Assembly: GCF_002165575.1 (NCBI RefSeq)
Contig: NZ_MXQF01000011.1
Coordinates: 1 to 64,000 of the forward strand
Direction of reading: 5' to 3'
Source: Pseudoalteromonas sp. A601
GTDB taxonomy: Bacteria > Pseudomonadota > Gammaproteobacteria > Enterobacterales > Alteromonadaceae
Length of the DNA: 64,000 bases
Below are positions 55,722 to 64,000 of the stretch, in pieces. A program made the position numbers and the translations under genes. Positions within the stretch are counted from its first letter, which is position 1, and each line of letters opens with the position of its first letter. The notes under the pieces were generated by a model. The model saw only the letters and a program-made list of their open reading frames with translations. It was not told where the DNA came from and made no database searches.

Positions 55722-57272
55722 TTAATTATTTGCAGCTTGTACGGTATTTAGTGGCGGTTGCGTTGTCAAAAACTGAGTAAAGCATGGGTTGTTTGTCTCA
55801 TCTTGTACGCTATAACCCAAGCGGTTTAGATGCTCATTAAACACCTCAAACTGACTTGGCTCTATCGCAAACCCTGCAAGCACATTGCCCATTGATCCAC
55901 CATGGTTGCGGTAATGAAATAAAGTAATATTCCAGTTACTGCCCAATGTATCTAAAAAGCGCGCGAGAGCGCCGGGATACTCAGGAAACTCAAAGCGTAA
56001 TAACCGCTCTTGCATTTGCTCTGGCGCTTTACCACCGACCATATACCGTACGTGCAACTTAGCCAGCTCATTATCTGATAAATCACAAAATTGATAACCG
56101 TTCGAGGTTAAATCGCTTTTCAGTTCATCAAGCTCTTGTTGACCTTGACGCAGGGCAATGCCAACAAAAATTTGTGCTTCGCCAGGGCCTGCATAACGGT
56201 AGTTAAACTCAGTAATTGCTCTGCCGCCTAGAGATGCACAAAACTGCTTAAAACTGCCTTTTTCTTCATTAATGGTTACCGCAAATAAGGCTTCATTCTT
56301 TTCACCTAATGCTGTTCGCTCAGCAACATAGCGCAGGCGGTCAAAGTTTAAGTTAGCGCCAGACAAAATAGCGGCTAAATGCAGTCCTTTAAGGCCACTT
56401 TGCTGACTCCACTTTTTAAGGCCAGCAGTAGCAAGAGCGCCAGAAGGCTCAGCAATAGCACGGGTTGAAACAAAGATATCCTGCATTGCAGCGCATATTT
56501 CATCGCCTGATACCGTAACCACTTCATCACAAAACTTTTGCGCTAACCGAAAGGTTTCACTACCGATGATTTTAACCGCAACACCATCAGCAAAACTACC
56601 AACGCGATCAAGCTCTACAGGCTTTCCTGCTTCAAGAGCAGCCTGTAAACAAGCGCTTTCGTCAGCCTCAACACCAATTACTTTAATATCTGGACGCAAC
56701 GATTTGATATACACCGCCATTCCTGCAAGTAATCCACCGCCCCCCACAGGAATAAACACTGCATCAAGTTGATTAAGCTGCTGCATTAGTTCACGCGCGA
56801 CAGTGCCTTGACCCACAATTACATCGGGGTCATCAAATGGCGGAACAAATACCCCATTACGCTTTTCGGTCAACTCAAGGGCGTAAGCTTTAGCGGCATC
56901 AAAGTGGTGACCATGTAACACCACTTCACCACCTAAAGCACGCACTGCATTTACTTTGATTTCAGGCGTAGTGACAGGCATGACAATCGTGGCCTGATGC
57001 CCCAAATGCGAAGCACTCAGTGCCACTCCTTGCGCATGATTACCCGCAGAGGCTGTGATCACCACAGACCCTTTAGGTAATTTTGCTAATTTATTATACG
57101 CGCCGCGCAGTTTAAACGAATAAACAGGCTGCTGATCTTCGCGCTTTAGCCAAACATGATTGCCGAGACGCTCACTCAAGGTAGGCATTTCGCTTACCTC
57201 AGTGACTTTTGCCAGCGGCTCCATATTTGCTTGAATAATAGCGCGAAAATAATCGAGCTCTTGAGAAACCAT
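55722..57272 (-). CDS. ilvA: Threonine ammonia-lyase, biosynthetic (threonine dehydratase)
   Basis: First step of isoleucine synthesis: threonine to 2-oxobutanoate. PLP Lys54 in YSFKLRGAYN, glycine loop VGGGGLLAG, and C-terminal ACT-like regulatory repeats (FEFPEYPGALARFL) for isoleucine inhibition and valine activation. 516 aa, typical. Last gene of ilvLGMDA; starts 2 bases after ilvD. Confidence 0.96.
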   Translation of the reverse strand: MVSQELDYFRAIIQANMEPLAKVTEVSEMPTLSERLGNHVWLKREDQQPVYSFKLRGAYNKLAKLPKGSVVITASAGNHAQGVALSASHLGHQATIVMPVTTPEIKVNAVRALGGEVVLHGHHFDAAKAYALELTEKRNGVFVPPFDDPDVIVGQGTVARELMQQLNQLDAVFIPVGGGGLLAGMAVYIKSLRPDIKVIGVEADESACLQAALEAGKPVELDRVGSFADGVAVKIIGSETFRLAQKFCDEVVTVSGDEICAAMQDIFVSTRAIAEPSGALATAGLKKWSQQSGLKGLHLAAILSGANLNFDRLRYVAERTALGEKNEALFAVTINEEKGSFKQFCASLGGRAITEFNYRYAGPGEAQIFVGIALRQGQQELDELKSDLTSNGYQFCDLSDNELAKLHVRYMVGGKAPEQMQERLLRFEFPEYPGALARFLDTLGSNWNITLFHYRNHGGSMGNVLAGFAIEPSQFEVFNEHLNRLGYSVQDETNNPCFTQFLTTQPPLNTVQAANN

Positions 57273-57274
57273 AA

Positions 57275-59131
57275 TTAGCTAAGCTCCTCCAGTTTGGCTA
57301 AATCACGCACCGCACCTTTATCAGCACTGGTTGCTAGTAGCGCATACGCTTTTAACGCTGATGATACATAACGGTCGCGGTCAAGCGGCTTATAGGCTTG
57401 TTTACCACGAGCCAATTGTTTTTGTTTACGTGCTTCAAGCTCTTCATCGGTTAATGCTAGAGTGATCTCACGAGTGGCAATATCAATGATAATTTTATCG
57501 CCGTTCTCAACATAGGCAATTGCACCACCACTTGCTGCTTCTGGTGATACGTGACCAATTGATAAACCTGAAGTGCCACCAGAAAAACGACCATCTGTGA
57601 TCAAGGCACACTTTTCAGCAAGGCCTTTAGATTTTAAGTAACTGGTTGGGTAAAGCATTTCTTGCATGCCTGGGCCACCTTTAGGGCCTTCGTAGCGAAT
57701 AACCACAATATCACCGGCTTTTACTTCGTCATTTAAGATGCCTTCTACTGAATCATCTTGTGACTCATACACCACGGCTGTACCTTCAAAGTGCAGCATT
57801 TCATCAACTACGCCAGCACTTTTAACAATACAGCCATCAACAGCTAAGTTACCTGAAAGTACGGCTAGCCCGCCATCTTGGCGAAACGCATGTTCAACAC
57901 TGCGGATACAACCATTTTCGCGGTCGTTATCGCCTTCATCCCAGCGACACGATTGACTCATTGCTTTAGTCGTGCGGATACCTGCAGGCCCTGCACGATA
58001 GAATTTTTGAGCGGCTTCGTTATCTGGATCAGTGGCATCCCATTTTTTAACCAGTTCACCCATGGTCATACCGGCAACGTGATTTACTGACAAATCAAAT
58101 AAGCCTGCTTTACCTAACTCACGTACAATTGCCATCATGCCACCAGCACGGTGTACATCTTCAATATGATACTCAGGTGTTGCTGGTGCTACTTTACATA
58201 AGAAAGGCGTTTTGCGAGATAGCTCATCAATATGTGACATATCAAAATCAACACCCGCTTCTTGGGCTGCGGCTAATAAATGCAGTACGGTATTTGACGA
58301 CCCACCCATTGCGATATCAACGACCATTGAGTTCATAAAAGCAGTTTTATTAGCAATGGCGCGCGGTAATACATCGTGGTTATCTTTTTGATAGTACTCA
58401 CGGCATAAATCAACAATACGTGCACCAGCTTCAGCATACAGTTGTTTACGATCTTTATGTGTCGCAAGCGTAGTGCCGTTACCAGGCAGTGCAAGGCCAA
58501 TGGCCTCTAATAAGCAGTTCATTGAATTCGCTGTAAACATGCCCGAGCACGAACCACAGGTTGGGCACGCTGAACGTTCAACTTGTTCTGAGTCAGCATC
58601 GCTTACAGAAGTATCAGCACCTTTAACCATGGCATCAACGAGATCGAGTTTAATATCAATATTAGCAAGCTTAGTTTTACCTGCTTCCATTGGGCCACCT
58701 GATACAAAAATAACCGGAATATTTAAACGTAATGCCGCAAGCATCATACCAGGGGTGATTTTGTCGCAGTTTGAAATACAGATCATCGCATCGGCACAAT
58801 GACCATTAACCATATACTCTACTGAATCGGCTATTAAATCACGCGAAGGCAATGAATAAAGCATGCCGCCGTGTCCCATAGCTATGCCATCATCAATGGC
58901 GATAGTATTGAATTCTTTTGGTACACCACCGGCTTGAGTGATGGTTTCGGCCATAAGTTCGCTGAGTTGATTAAGATGCACATGCCCTGGTACAAATTGC
59001 GTAAATGAGTTCACAACAGCAATAATTGGTTTACCAAAATCGGTATCTGTCATACCGGTTGCGCGCCATAATGCACGGGCACCTGCGCGTTTTCGACCTT
59101 CTGTTGTTGTTGCACTTCTTAATTTAGCCAT
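57275..59131 (-). CDS. ilvD: Dihydroxy-acid dehydratase
   Basis: An iron-sulfur enzyme common to valine and isoleucine synthesis. Motifs [11 protein letters not shown] and [18 protein letters not shown] carry the cluster Cys; [14 protein letters not shown] is near the C-terminus. The ATG at 59131 ([10 protein letters not shown]) has GAGG at good spacing and matches the E. coli start; the frame extends 13 codons upstream to 59170. 618 aa. Confidence 0.96.
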   Translation of the reverse strand: MAKLRSATTTEGRKRAGARALWRATGMTDTDFGKPIIAVVNSFTQFVPGHVHLNQLSELMAETITQAGGVPKEFNTIAIDDGIAMGHGGMLYSLPSRDLIADSVEYMVNGHCADAMICISNCDKITPGMMLAALRLNIPVIFVSGGPMEAGKTKLANIDIKLDLVDAMVKGADTSVSDADSEQVERSACPTCGSCSGMFTANSMNCLLEAIGLALPGNGTTLATHKDRKQLYAEAGARIVDLCREYYQKDNHDVLPRAIANKTAFMNSMVVDIAMGGSSNTVLHLLAAAQEAGVDFDMSHIDELSRKTPFLCKVAPATPEYHIEDVHRAGGMMAIVRELGKAGLFDLSVNHVAGMTMGELVKKWDATDPDNEAAQKFYRAGPAGIRTTKAMSQSCRWDEGDNDRENGCIRSVEHAFRQDGGLAVLSGNLAVDGCIVKSAGVVDEMLHFEGTAVVYESQDDSVEGILNDEVKAGDIVVIRYEGPKGGPGMQEMLYPTSYLKSKGLAEKCALITDGRFSGGTSGLSIGHVSPEAASGGAIAYVENGDKIIIDIATREITLALTDEELEARKQKQLARGKQAYKPLDRDRYVSSALKAYALLATSADKGAVRDLAKLEELS

Positions 59132-59188
59132 AGTTACCTCAGTATTTGCAGCCGCAAGGCTGTTCCTCATTCTTTAATTTTTTTTACT

Positions 59189-59212
59189 GTTAGAGGGTAA
59201 ATACCCTCTAAC
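59189..59212. repeat. Hairpin between ilvM and ilvD
   Basis: GTTAGAGGGTA / TACCCTCTAAC is a perfect 11-bp inverted repeat with a 2-base spacer. On the ilv strand it is not followed by T residues, so it is more likely a processing or stability element than a terminator. Confidence 0.6.
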
Positions 59213-59234
59213 CCTGTTGATTTTTTAATGCAAA

Positions 59235-59480
59235 CTACATTGCTTGCTGTTGCTGTACGCTTTGTAGCATCACCTGCTTTACGTCAACTAATTTAGCCAG
59301 TTGTGTTGTTAGTAAGTAGACTGGTTTATCGCTATCGACTGTCATTTCTACTTGATAGTGGCCGTCGTCTAAGTTGATCTGTAAATGGGTTAAATCAAAA
59401 CCACGATGACGCACAACACGCAAAAAACGCTCAACGGCCACACTCTGGTTTTTTAAAGTCACTGTTAAACTGTGTTTCAT
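59235..59480 (-). CDS. ilvM: Acetolactate synthase II regulatory subunit
   Basis: Small ACT-domain subunit (81 aa) that partners IlvG. Family features: TVTLKNQSVAVERFLRVVRHRGFDL and VYLLTTQLAKLVDV. ATG overlaps the ilvG stop by 4 bases. Confidence 0.93.
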   Translation of the reverse strand: MKHSLTVTLKNQSVAVERFLRVVRHRGFDLTHLQINLDDGHYQVEMTVDSDKPVYLLTTQLAKLVDVKQVMLQSVQQQQAM

Positions 59481-61126
59481 TTTGCACTCTCCGTCATCAT
59501 TTCATCGTTAGCAGCACCTGGTGGTACTAATGGCCATACATTTTCTTTATCATCTATACAGGCGTGTACTATGTACGGACCTGTGCTATTCACTAATGCG
59601 GTAATTGCATCATCCACTTGATTTGCATGGGTAATTGTTTGTCCTGGAATGCCAAATACCGCAGCTAACTGCACAAAGTCTGGGTTATCTGATAGGTTCG
59701 TTTCACTATAGCGGCCATCAAAAAATAGCTCTTGCCATTGGCGCACCATACCTAAACGTTGGTTATCAAGTATTAATATTTTTACCGGTAAATTATTACG
59801 ACGAATAGTCGCAAGCTCTTGAATATTCATCATGATTGAACCATCACCAGAAACGGTGATCACAAAATCATCTGGGCGCGCGACTTGCGCACCGATTGCC
59901 GCTGGTAAACCAAAGCCCATAGTGCCCGCACCACCACTGCTTAAATGATTACTCGGGTGGCTAAACTTCATATGTTGTGCAACCCACATTTGGTGCTGGC
60001 CTACATCACAACATACTACGCCAGTTTTAGGCATGCGCTGACTAAGTTGGTTTAGTAAATACGGTGCAAATACTTTTTCACCGGGGTAATCATAACGCCA
60101 CGTATGTTTAACCATCATCTCTTTAGTGTGCGCTAACCATGCTTGTTGCGTTACAAAACACTCAAGTTGCGGTAACGATGTTTTTAAATCTGCAATTAAA
60201 GATGCTTTAGCAGGCTTTCGCTTACCTACTTCGGCCACATCAATATCTAAATGAATCACCTTTGCTTTGGCTGCAAACTTACTTAAATTACCAGTTACAC
60301 GGTCATCGAAGCGAGCACCTATACATACTAGTACATCACACTCTTGTACCGCTAAATTTGCAGCTTGACCACCATGCATACCTAGCATGCCTAAGTCATA
60401 TTCATAATCGGGTAATACGCTGCCCAATGCTTTTAATGTTGAAACAGCTGGCATTTGCGTTTTTTCTAAAAATTGCATTAACTCATTTTGTGCACCGGCA
60501 CTTTGTACGCCACCACCAACATACGCTACAGGTCGCTTAGCTTCGCTCAATAACTGGTTTGCAATTGCCACTTGGTTTAGGTCTAACTGCGGTAAATAAT
60601 CGTCAGCAGCCAGCCAAGGATGAAAAGGCACTTGCGCTAACTGAATGTCTTTTGGAATATCCACAAGCACGGGCCCTGGACGGCCGCTTTGCGCAAGATG
60701 CATAGCTTCTTGTAAAATTTCAGCTAAATCCTCTGCCCGCTCAACCATATAACTATGCTTGGTGCATGATAACGACATACCTAACACATCGATTTCTTGA
60801 AAAGCATCAGAGCCAATTGCCGCGGTGGGTACTTGCCCAGTGATAGCTAAAAGCGGCACTGAGTCCATCATCGCATCGGCAAGAGCTGTAATTAAGTTAG
60901 TTGCCCCAGGGCCCGATGTAGCAAAACACACGCCTAACTTACCCGTACTACGCGCAAATCCTACCGCTGCAAAACCTGCTCCTTGCTCATGACGAGTCAA
61001 ATAATGCTTCACTGGCGCGCCATACAGGGCGTCGTAAATTGGCATTATGGCACCACCTGGATAACCAAATACTTCATTTACGCCATGCTTGGCTAATAAG
61101 TCGATTGTTAGTTCTGCGCCTGTCAT
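59477..61126 (-). CDS. ilvG: Acetolactate synthase II catalytic subunit
   Basis: TPP- and FAD-dependent enzyme forming acetolactate or acetohydroxybutyrate. Catalytic Glu47 in RHEQGAGFAA; TPP motif GDGSIMMN; intact full-length frame (549 aa). The ATG at 61126 has GAGGA 7 bases upstream. The pairing with ilvM and an attenuated leader identifies isozyme II. Confidence 0.95.
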   Translation of the reverse strand: MTGAELTIDLLAKHGVNEVFGYPGGAIMPIYDALYGAPVKHYLTRHEQGAGFAAVGFARSTGKLGVCFATSGPGATNLITALADAMMDSVPLLAITGQVPTAAIGSDAFQEIDVLGMSLSCTKHSYMVERAEDLAEILQEAMHLAQSGRPGPVLVDIPKDIQLAQVPFHPWLAADDYLPQLDLNQVAIANQLLSEAKRPVAYVGGGVQSAGAQNELMQFLEKTQMPAVSTLKALGSVLPDYEYDLGMLGMHGGQAANLAVQECDVLVCIGARFDDRVTGNLSKFAAKAKVIHLDIDVAEVGKRKPAKASLIADLKTSLPQLECFVTQQAWLAHTKEMMVKHTWRYDYPGEKVFAPYLLNQLSQRMPKTGVVCCDVGQHQMWVAQHMKFSHPSNHLSSGGAGTMGFGLPAAIGAQVARPDDFVITVSGDGSIMMNIQELATIRRNNLPVKILILDNQRLGMVRQWQELFFDGRYSETNLSDNPDFVQLAAVFGIPGQTITHANQVDDAITALVNSTGPYIVHACIDDKENVWPLVPPGAANDEMMTESAK

Positions 61127-61185
61127 TAATAAATCCTCATTCCTCAGTGACATTATGTGCTATTACTTTCTCTAAACCTGAAACT

Positions 61186-61222
61186 AAAAAGCCCCCCGAC
61201 TGGTTAAGTGCGGAGGGCTTTT
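61186..61222 (-). terminator. ilv attenuator
   Basis: On the minus strand AAAGCCCTCC / GGGGGGCTTT (one U-G pair, 14-base loop) followed by TT and a short T tract lies between the leader peptide gene and ilvG. The U-G pair fits only this strand. Confidence 0.85.
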
Positions 61223-61247
61223 ATAATGCTTTACAATATTTAAAGCA

Positions 61248-61319
61248 CTAAGTAGCCCCCGCGGTAATAATAATCACCACGACGTTAATAAGGACTAGGT
61301 TTAGTGCGTTTGTAAGCAT
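61248..61319 (-). CDS. ilvL: ilv operon leader peptide
   Basis: A 23-codon reading frame: MLTNALNLVLIN, then VVVIII, then TAGAT and stop. Thirteen of 23 residues are Leu, Val or Ile, with a VVVIII run as in the E. coli IlvL peptide. It lies between the promoter and the attenuator, so ribosome stalling at Ile/Val/Leu codons should relieve termination. Confidence 0.88.
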   Translation of the reverse strand: MLTNALNLVLINVVVIIITAGAT

Positions 61320-61384
61320 GTAATAAATACCGTAAATTTGTTTAATTAGCGCAGGAGCGTTTTCATCCTCGCTGTCTTTATCTA

Positions 61385-61413
61385 TTAGTACCGCGATGCC
61401 CGCCTTAAGTCAA
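61385..61413 (-). promoter_or_regulatory. ilvLGMDA promoter
   Basis: -35 TTGACT (61413-61408) and -10 TACTAA (61390-61385) with 17-base spacing, about 60 bases upstream of the leader peptide ATG. Confidence 0.6.
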
Positions 61414-61676
61414 CCCTAAAAACAATCTAAAAAAGCTTATAACAATTGAATTTACTGGTTTAAAAATTCAAAATTCAGCTAATTATGAATTGAATTTTCA
61501 GATATAACCATTTATTGATAATTCATACCTAGTAATAACCATTTCACGGTTTGATTCATTTTTAGCATAACTTGCATAAACTTTTGATATATTTAAATGA
61601 CAAAATTTGAAATAAGCTATATCAGAAACAAAAAGCAGTTTGCAATAAAATAACAACTACTCGCTTAATTAAGGTA

Positions 61677-61950
61677 CTTGGGTATATACCCAAGCCACCT
61701 CAAGATGCAGAATTCAGCGTTTCACAGGGACTTAATATCAAGGCGTTACTTTGCAAGAATGGCCATCCCTTTTAAAAAGTAACAACGATGAGAGTAAGTT
61801 TCTGTGAAACGCCCTACGGGTTGGTTTAAAAGCGATTTATCCTGCGTTATTGATTTTAACAATAGAACCACTATTACTTGCAATCAATGCCTTGCCTAAA
61901 TCGCTTTTAATTCCAACTGAAACTCGTATCTTGAGGTAGTTTGGGTATAT
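61677..61950. mobile_element. MITE-like repeat with terminal and nested inverted repeats
   Basis: Terminal arms 61684-61708 and 61926-61950 match as inverted repeats at 22 of 25 positions (ATATACCCAA..ACCTCAAGAT.C). Inside are perfect inverted repeats GCGTTTCACAG (61717-61727 / 61802-61812), GTTACTTT (61745-61752 / 61776-61783) and TTAAAAGCGATTTA (61826-61839 / 61897-61910). It encodes no protein. Elements with this CCAAGCCACCTCAAGATG end are, to my recollection, multi-copy in marine gammaproteobacteria. Confidence 0.75.
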
Positions 61951-61983
61951 GATTACATTAGCAACTCAGCAATAAGGATAATT

Positions 61984-62862
61984 ATGAACTTCACACAGCG
62001 TATCAGTAGCTACTTTATTTTAGCTATTTTACTCACACTTAGCTTTGCCAGCCATGCAGAACCCGGCCTTTGGCAACTTGAAAAAAACGGTGTGAAATCG
62101 TATTTATTTGGCACTGTACATGTTGGCGATAGCAGCATGAAAGGTTTACCGAGTAAAGTAACCAAAGCTATTGATGCAACAGATAAAGTGATTGTCGAGG
62201 TCGATATCAGCGCAATTAGTCCAATGGAAATGCAGCGCCGCTCAATGCCATTTATGATGCTAAAAAATGGTAAAACCTTAAAAAGCGAGTTATCCGAACA
62301 AAACTACAGCAAGCTAAAACAGTACTTTAGTAACAAATCAATCGATATAGCGATGTTTGACAACCTTGCACCGTGGGCTGTGATGGTCACCATGATGCAA
62401 ATGGAGTTTCAAAATGCAGGTTTTTCAGATCAAACAGGCATTGATAAGCAAGTACTTGCTTACGCTAAAACTAAAAACAAGCAAATTGGTGAGCTTGAAA
62501 CATTAGAGTATCAAATGGAAATGTTTAACCATATGTCACTGCTAAGCAATGAAATGATCGAAGAAACCTTTGAGCAACTCGCCGATGTTGAAACCTACTT
62601 TATTACGCTTGTAGATGCATGGAAAAATGGTGATATGGACACTTTAACCAAGTATTACAACGAAAGCTTTGATGACAGTAACTACGGCGAAATCAGCGAA
62701 CAAGTTATGCTGATTGAACGTAACAACAATTGGGTAAAAGAGCTCACCCCACGCCTAGCTAAAGAGCAGTTATTTATTGCCGTAGGTGCCCTGCACTTAC
62801 CTGAGCAACACGGTTTATTAAAACAGTTTAAAGAGCAAGGTATAACCGTTACCCGCTTATAA
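61984..62862 (+). CDS. TraB/GumN family protein
   Basis: A 292-aa secreted protein. Signal peptide (cleavage after SHA), then the paired family motifs YLFGTVHVGD (about 40-49) and the C-terminal GALHLPEQHG (about 273-282) that form the presumed metal site of this TIKI/TraB-like fold. Some relatives are proteases; the function of bacterial GumN-like proteins is not settled. AATAAGGA precedes the ATG. Monocistronic. Confidence 0.88.
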   Translation: MNFTQRISSYFILAILLTLSFASHAEPGLWQLEKNGVKSYLFGTVHVGDSSMKGLPSKVTKAIDATDKVIVEVDISAISPMEMQRRSMPFMMLKNGKTLKSELSEQNYSKLKQYFSNKSIDIAMFDNLAPWAVMVTMMQMEFQNAGFSDQTGIDKQVLAYAKTKNKQIGELETLEYQMEMFNHMSLLSNEMIEETFEQLADVETYFITLVDAWKNGDMDTLTKYYNESFDDSNYGEISEQVMLIERNNNWVKELTPRLAKEQLFIAVGALHLPEQHGLLKQFKEQGITVTRL

Positions 62863-62876
62863 ATTCCCCCTCTAAT

Positions 62877-62927
62877 GTAGGTCGTCAGTTTGGCTTTTTG
62901 AGATTAACGCGCTAAAGCACGACCTAC
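62877..62927. repeat. REP-like palindromic element, copy 2
   Basis: GTAGGTCGT ... ACGACCTAC. Its right arm, CGCGCTAAAGCACGACCTAC, is the exact reverse complement of the left 20 bases of the copy at 18922-18986. Confidence 0.8.
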
Positions 62928-63122
62928 TTATATGCAACACTAATGAGTAAAATAAACACTTAGGTAGCTTATTAACTAAAGCGTTTATGTAATTTCCAAT
63001 AGTGGTTTGCCAGATAACTGTAAAGCGGAAACAGTCAGTCAATAACATGATGTCTAAAACTTGTGGCCTCAGAAGGTGATAAAAGGGCCATCTTTTTAAC
63101 TGACAGCCCGGTACTAATACTA

Positions 63123-63383
63123 TTACCTATCACTTCTACTGATTAGTTCATAACCTTGGGCTTCATACTCATTAATACATTTTTGATACTTATTTTGAAG
63201 TTTGATTTCATCAAAAAAACCAAGTGAGTAGGCGTCACACTTAACTTTCATTTTATCTGGATTTTCTAGCACAGCAACTAACTTCAGTTCCGCAAATCCA
63301 AATTTATATGCTAATTCTGAAAATTGTGTATAGAGCAAGAGTGAGAAAGCAATTAAAAGTGTAGCAGTAAGTGATTTATTCAT
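63123..63383 (-). CDS. Small hypothetical protein with N-terminal membrane helix or signal peptide
   Basis: I do not recognise this 86-aa protein. Residues about 6-22 are hydrophobic; the rest is soluble, Lys/Glu-rich, with two Cys (about 49 and 69) that could pair in the periplasm. AGGATAAAAAA precedes the ATG. It lies in the repeat-rich right end of the window. Confidence 0.5.
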   Translation of the reverse strand: MNKSLTATLLIAFSLLLYTQFSELAYKFGFAELKLVAVLENPDKMKVKCDAYSLGFFDEIKLQNKYQKCINEYEAQGYELISRSDR

Positions 63384-63783
63384 TTTTTTATCCTGTTAAA
63401 TGATTTGATTGATTTTAAAGTAGCAAAAATTGAACCACTTCTCTTCACCTTATAAAATAAGGCCTATGGAGCACTAACCAAACCAAGCAATAGGATATTA
63501 ACCAAAATTTAGTTGATCTAGCCAATTTTTAGCACTTCTATGGGCTGAGAGGTTATTTAAGCATGCCAGCTCTTGCTCATTCATTACTCTTGGTACCAAA
63601 AAATTTAAGTAAATTATTCACAAAGAGATTAAGAGGCGCTGCGCTTTAGAGGGTAAAACCATGCAGCACTTGTTTCGTATACATAAAATAAATTGCAAGG
63701 TGAGCGTGTAGAGCTGGAGAGGCTACATACCTCCGGCTACCTGATTATATTTTTATGCCATCGCAAAGTTTACTGCGTGAACA
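63384..63783. other. 400-base accessory intergenic region
   Basis: No gene is visible. It contains copy C of the dispersed repeat (63554-63650), and the remainder of a decayed higA reading frame extends into it on the minus strand. Confidence 0.6.
63554..63650. repeat. Dispersed repeat, copy C
   Basis: It begins TATTTAAGCATG like copy A and ends GGCGCTGCGCTTTAGAG like copy B. It sits 134 bases beyond the truncated higA stop. Confidence 0.8.
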
Positions 63784-63894
63784 TTACTCAATGTTAATTT
63801 GTTGTTTAGCCAAATAACGACAACTTAAGCCGGAAGGCTCTAGATATACGTCAATGATAAACTCTCCAAGATGCGGCGGATTATACATAGTCAT
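63784..63894 (-). pseudogene. higA: HigA-type antitoxin, truncated by frameshift
   Basis: The 36-codon frame MTMYNPPHLGEFIIDVYLEP followed by SGLSCRYLAKQ matches the N-terminus of HigA (VapI-type helix-turn-helix antitoxins of about 100 aa), then loses the family pattern and stops. In the next frame TLSNVHAVNFAMA resembles the following helix-turn-helix segment in shortened form and also stops, so the gene looks broken. Its ATG overlaps the higB stop by one base. Confidence 0.7.
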
Positions 63895-64000
63895 TAGTGA
63901 TAGTCCTCATAGTTGAGAATATATGTACTACCATCAATAAATTCAAAAGTAATGCGCCAGTTACCATGTACAGTAATAGACCAAATCCCATCACTCATCA
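63894..64000 (-). CDS. higB: HigB-type toxin, C-terminal part (cut by window edge)
   Basis: The last 34 codons read SDGIWSITVHGNWRITFEF then IDGSTYILNYEDYH, the near-invariant C-terminus of HigB (RelE-fold mRNA-cleaving toxin). The N-terminus lies beyond the window. Toxin-first order and one-base overlap with higA are typical for higBA. Confidence 0.88.
   Translation of the reverse strand, partial: MSDGIWSITVHGNWRITFEFIDGSTYILNYEDYH

Overview
The window is ordinary-looking chromosome of a low-GC (about 40%) marine gammaproteobacterium of the order Alteromonadales. Gene content, protein sequences and gene order point to Pseudoalteromonas or a close relative; this assignment is from recognition, not from a database search. 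No rRNA, tRNA or CRISPR array is visible.

Left part (1-18 kb): the pilMNOPQ type IV pilus operon (pilQ runs off the left edge) is divergent from the class A penicillin-binding protein mrcA. Next come metB-metL with the divergent repressor gene metJ and two met-box arrays, a short malic enzyme, rpmE divergent from priA, a short FtsN-like SPOR protein, hslVU and a DUF971 gene. From 18 to 20 kb lies a small accessory patch: a secreted orphan, a Phd/ParE-type toxin-antitoxin pair, dispersed repeats, a REP-like palindrome and tandem heptamers.

Middle (20-37 kb): a chemoreceptor, a PAP2 phosphatase/glycosyltransferase pair, rraA followed directly by a formimidoylglutamase-like gene, a degenerate GGDEF/EAL membrane protein, then the histidine utilisation block hutI / hutC-hutU-hutH. 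Two near-identical palindromes are the likely HutC operators. With the formimidoylglutamase-like gene, the four-step route from histidine to glutamate would be complete in this window. A second chemoreceptor and hemN, with a well placed FNR-type site, follow.

Right part (37-64 kb): the conserved hemN-DUF2489-yihI-cytochrome c4-engB-polA neighbourhood, which holds an apparent small RNA gene downstream of polA, the place where Spot 42 sits in enterics. Then elbB, cytochrome c5, a GAF-GAF-GGDEF protein, rep, ubiK, a translationally coupled ParD-like/methionine aminopeptidase pair, carbonic anhydrase, a methyltransferase, a membrane-anchored NMT1-type binding protein, and the ilvLGMDA operon with promoter, leader peptide and attenuator all readable. 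The last 3 kb is accessory again: a 270-bp element with terminal inverted repeats, a TraB/GumN protein, a small orphan, a second copy of the dispersed repeat and REP, and a HigBA toxin-antitoxin locus with a broken antitoxin at the right edge.

The least explained items are the candidate small RNA at 41591-41703, the ParD-like/Map pair, the frameshifted small gene at 38312-38499, and the folded repeat at 61677-61950.
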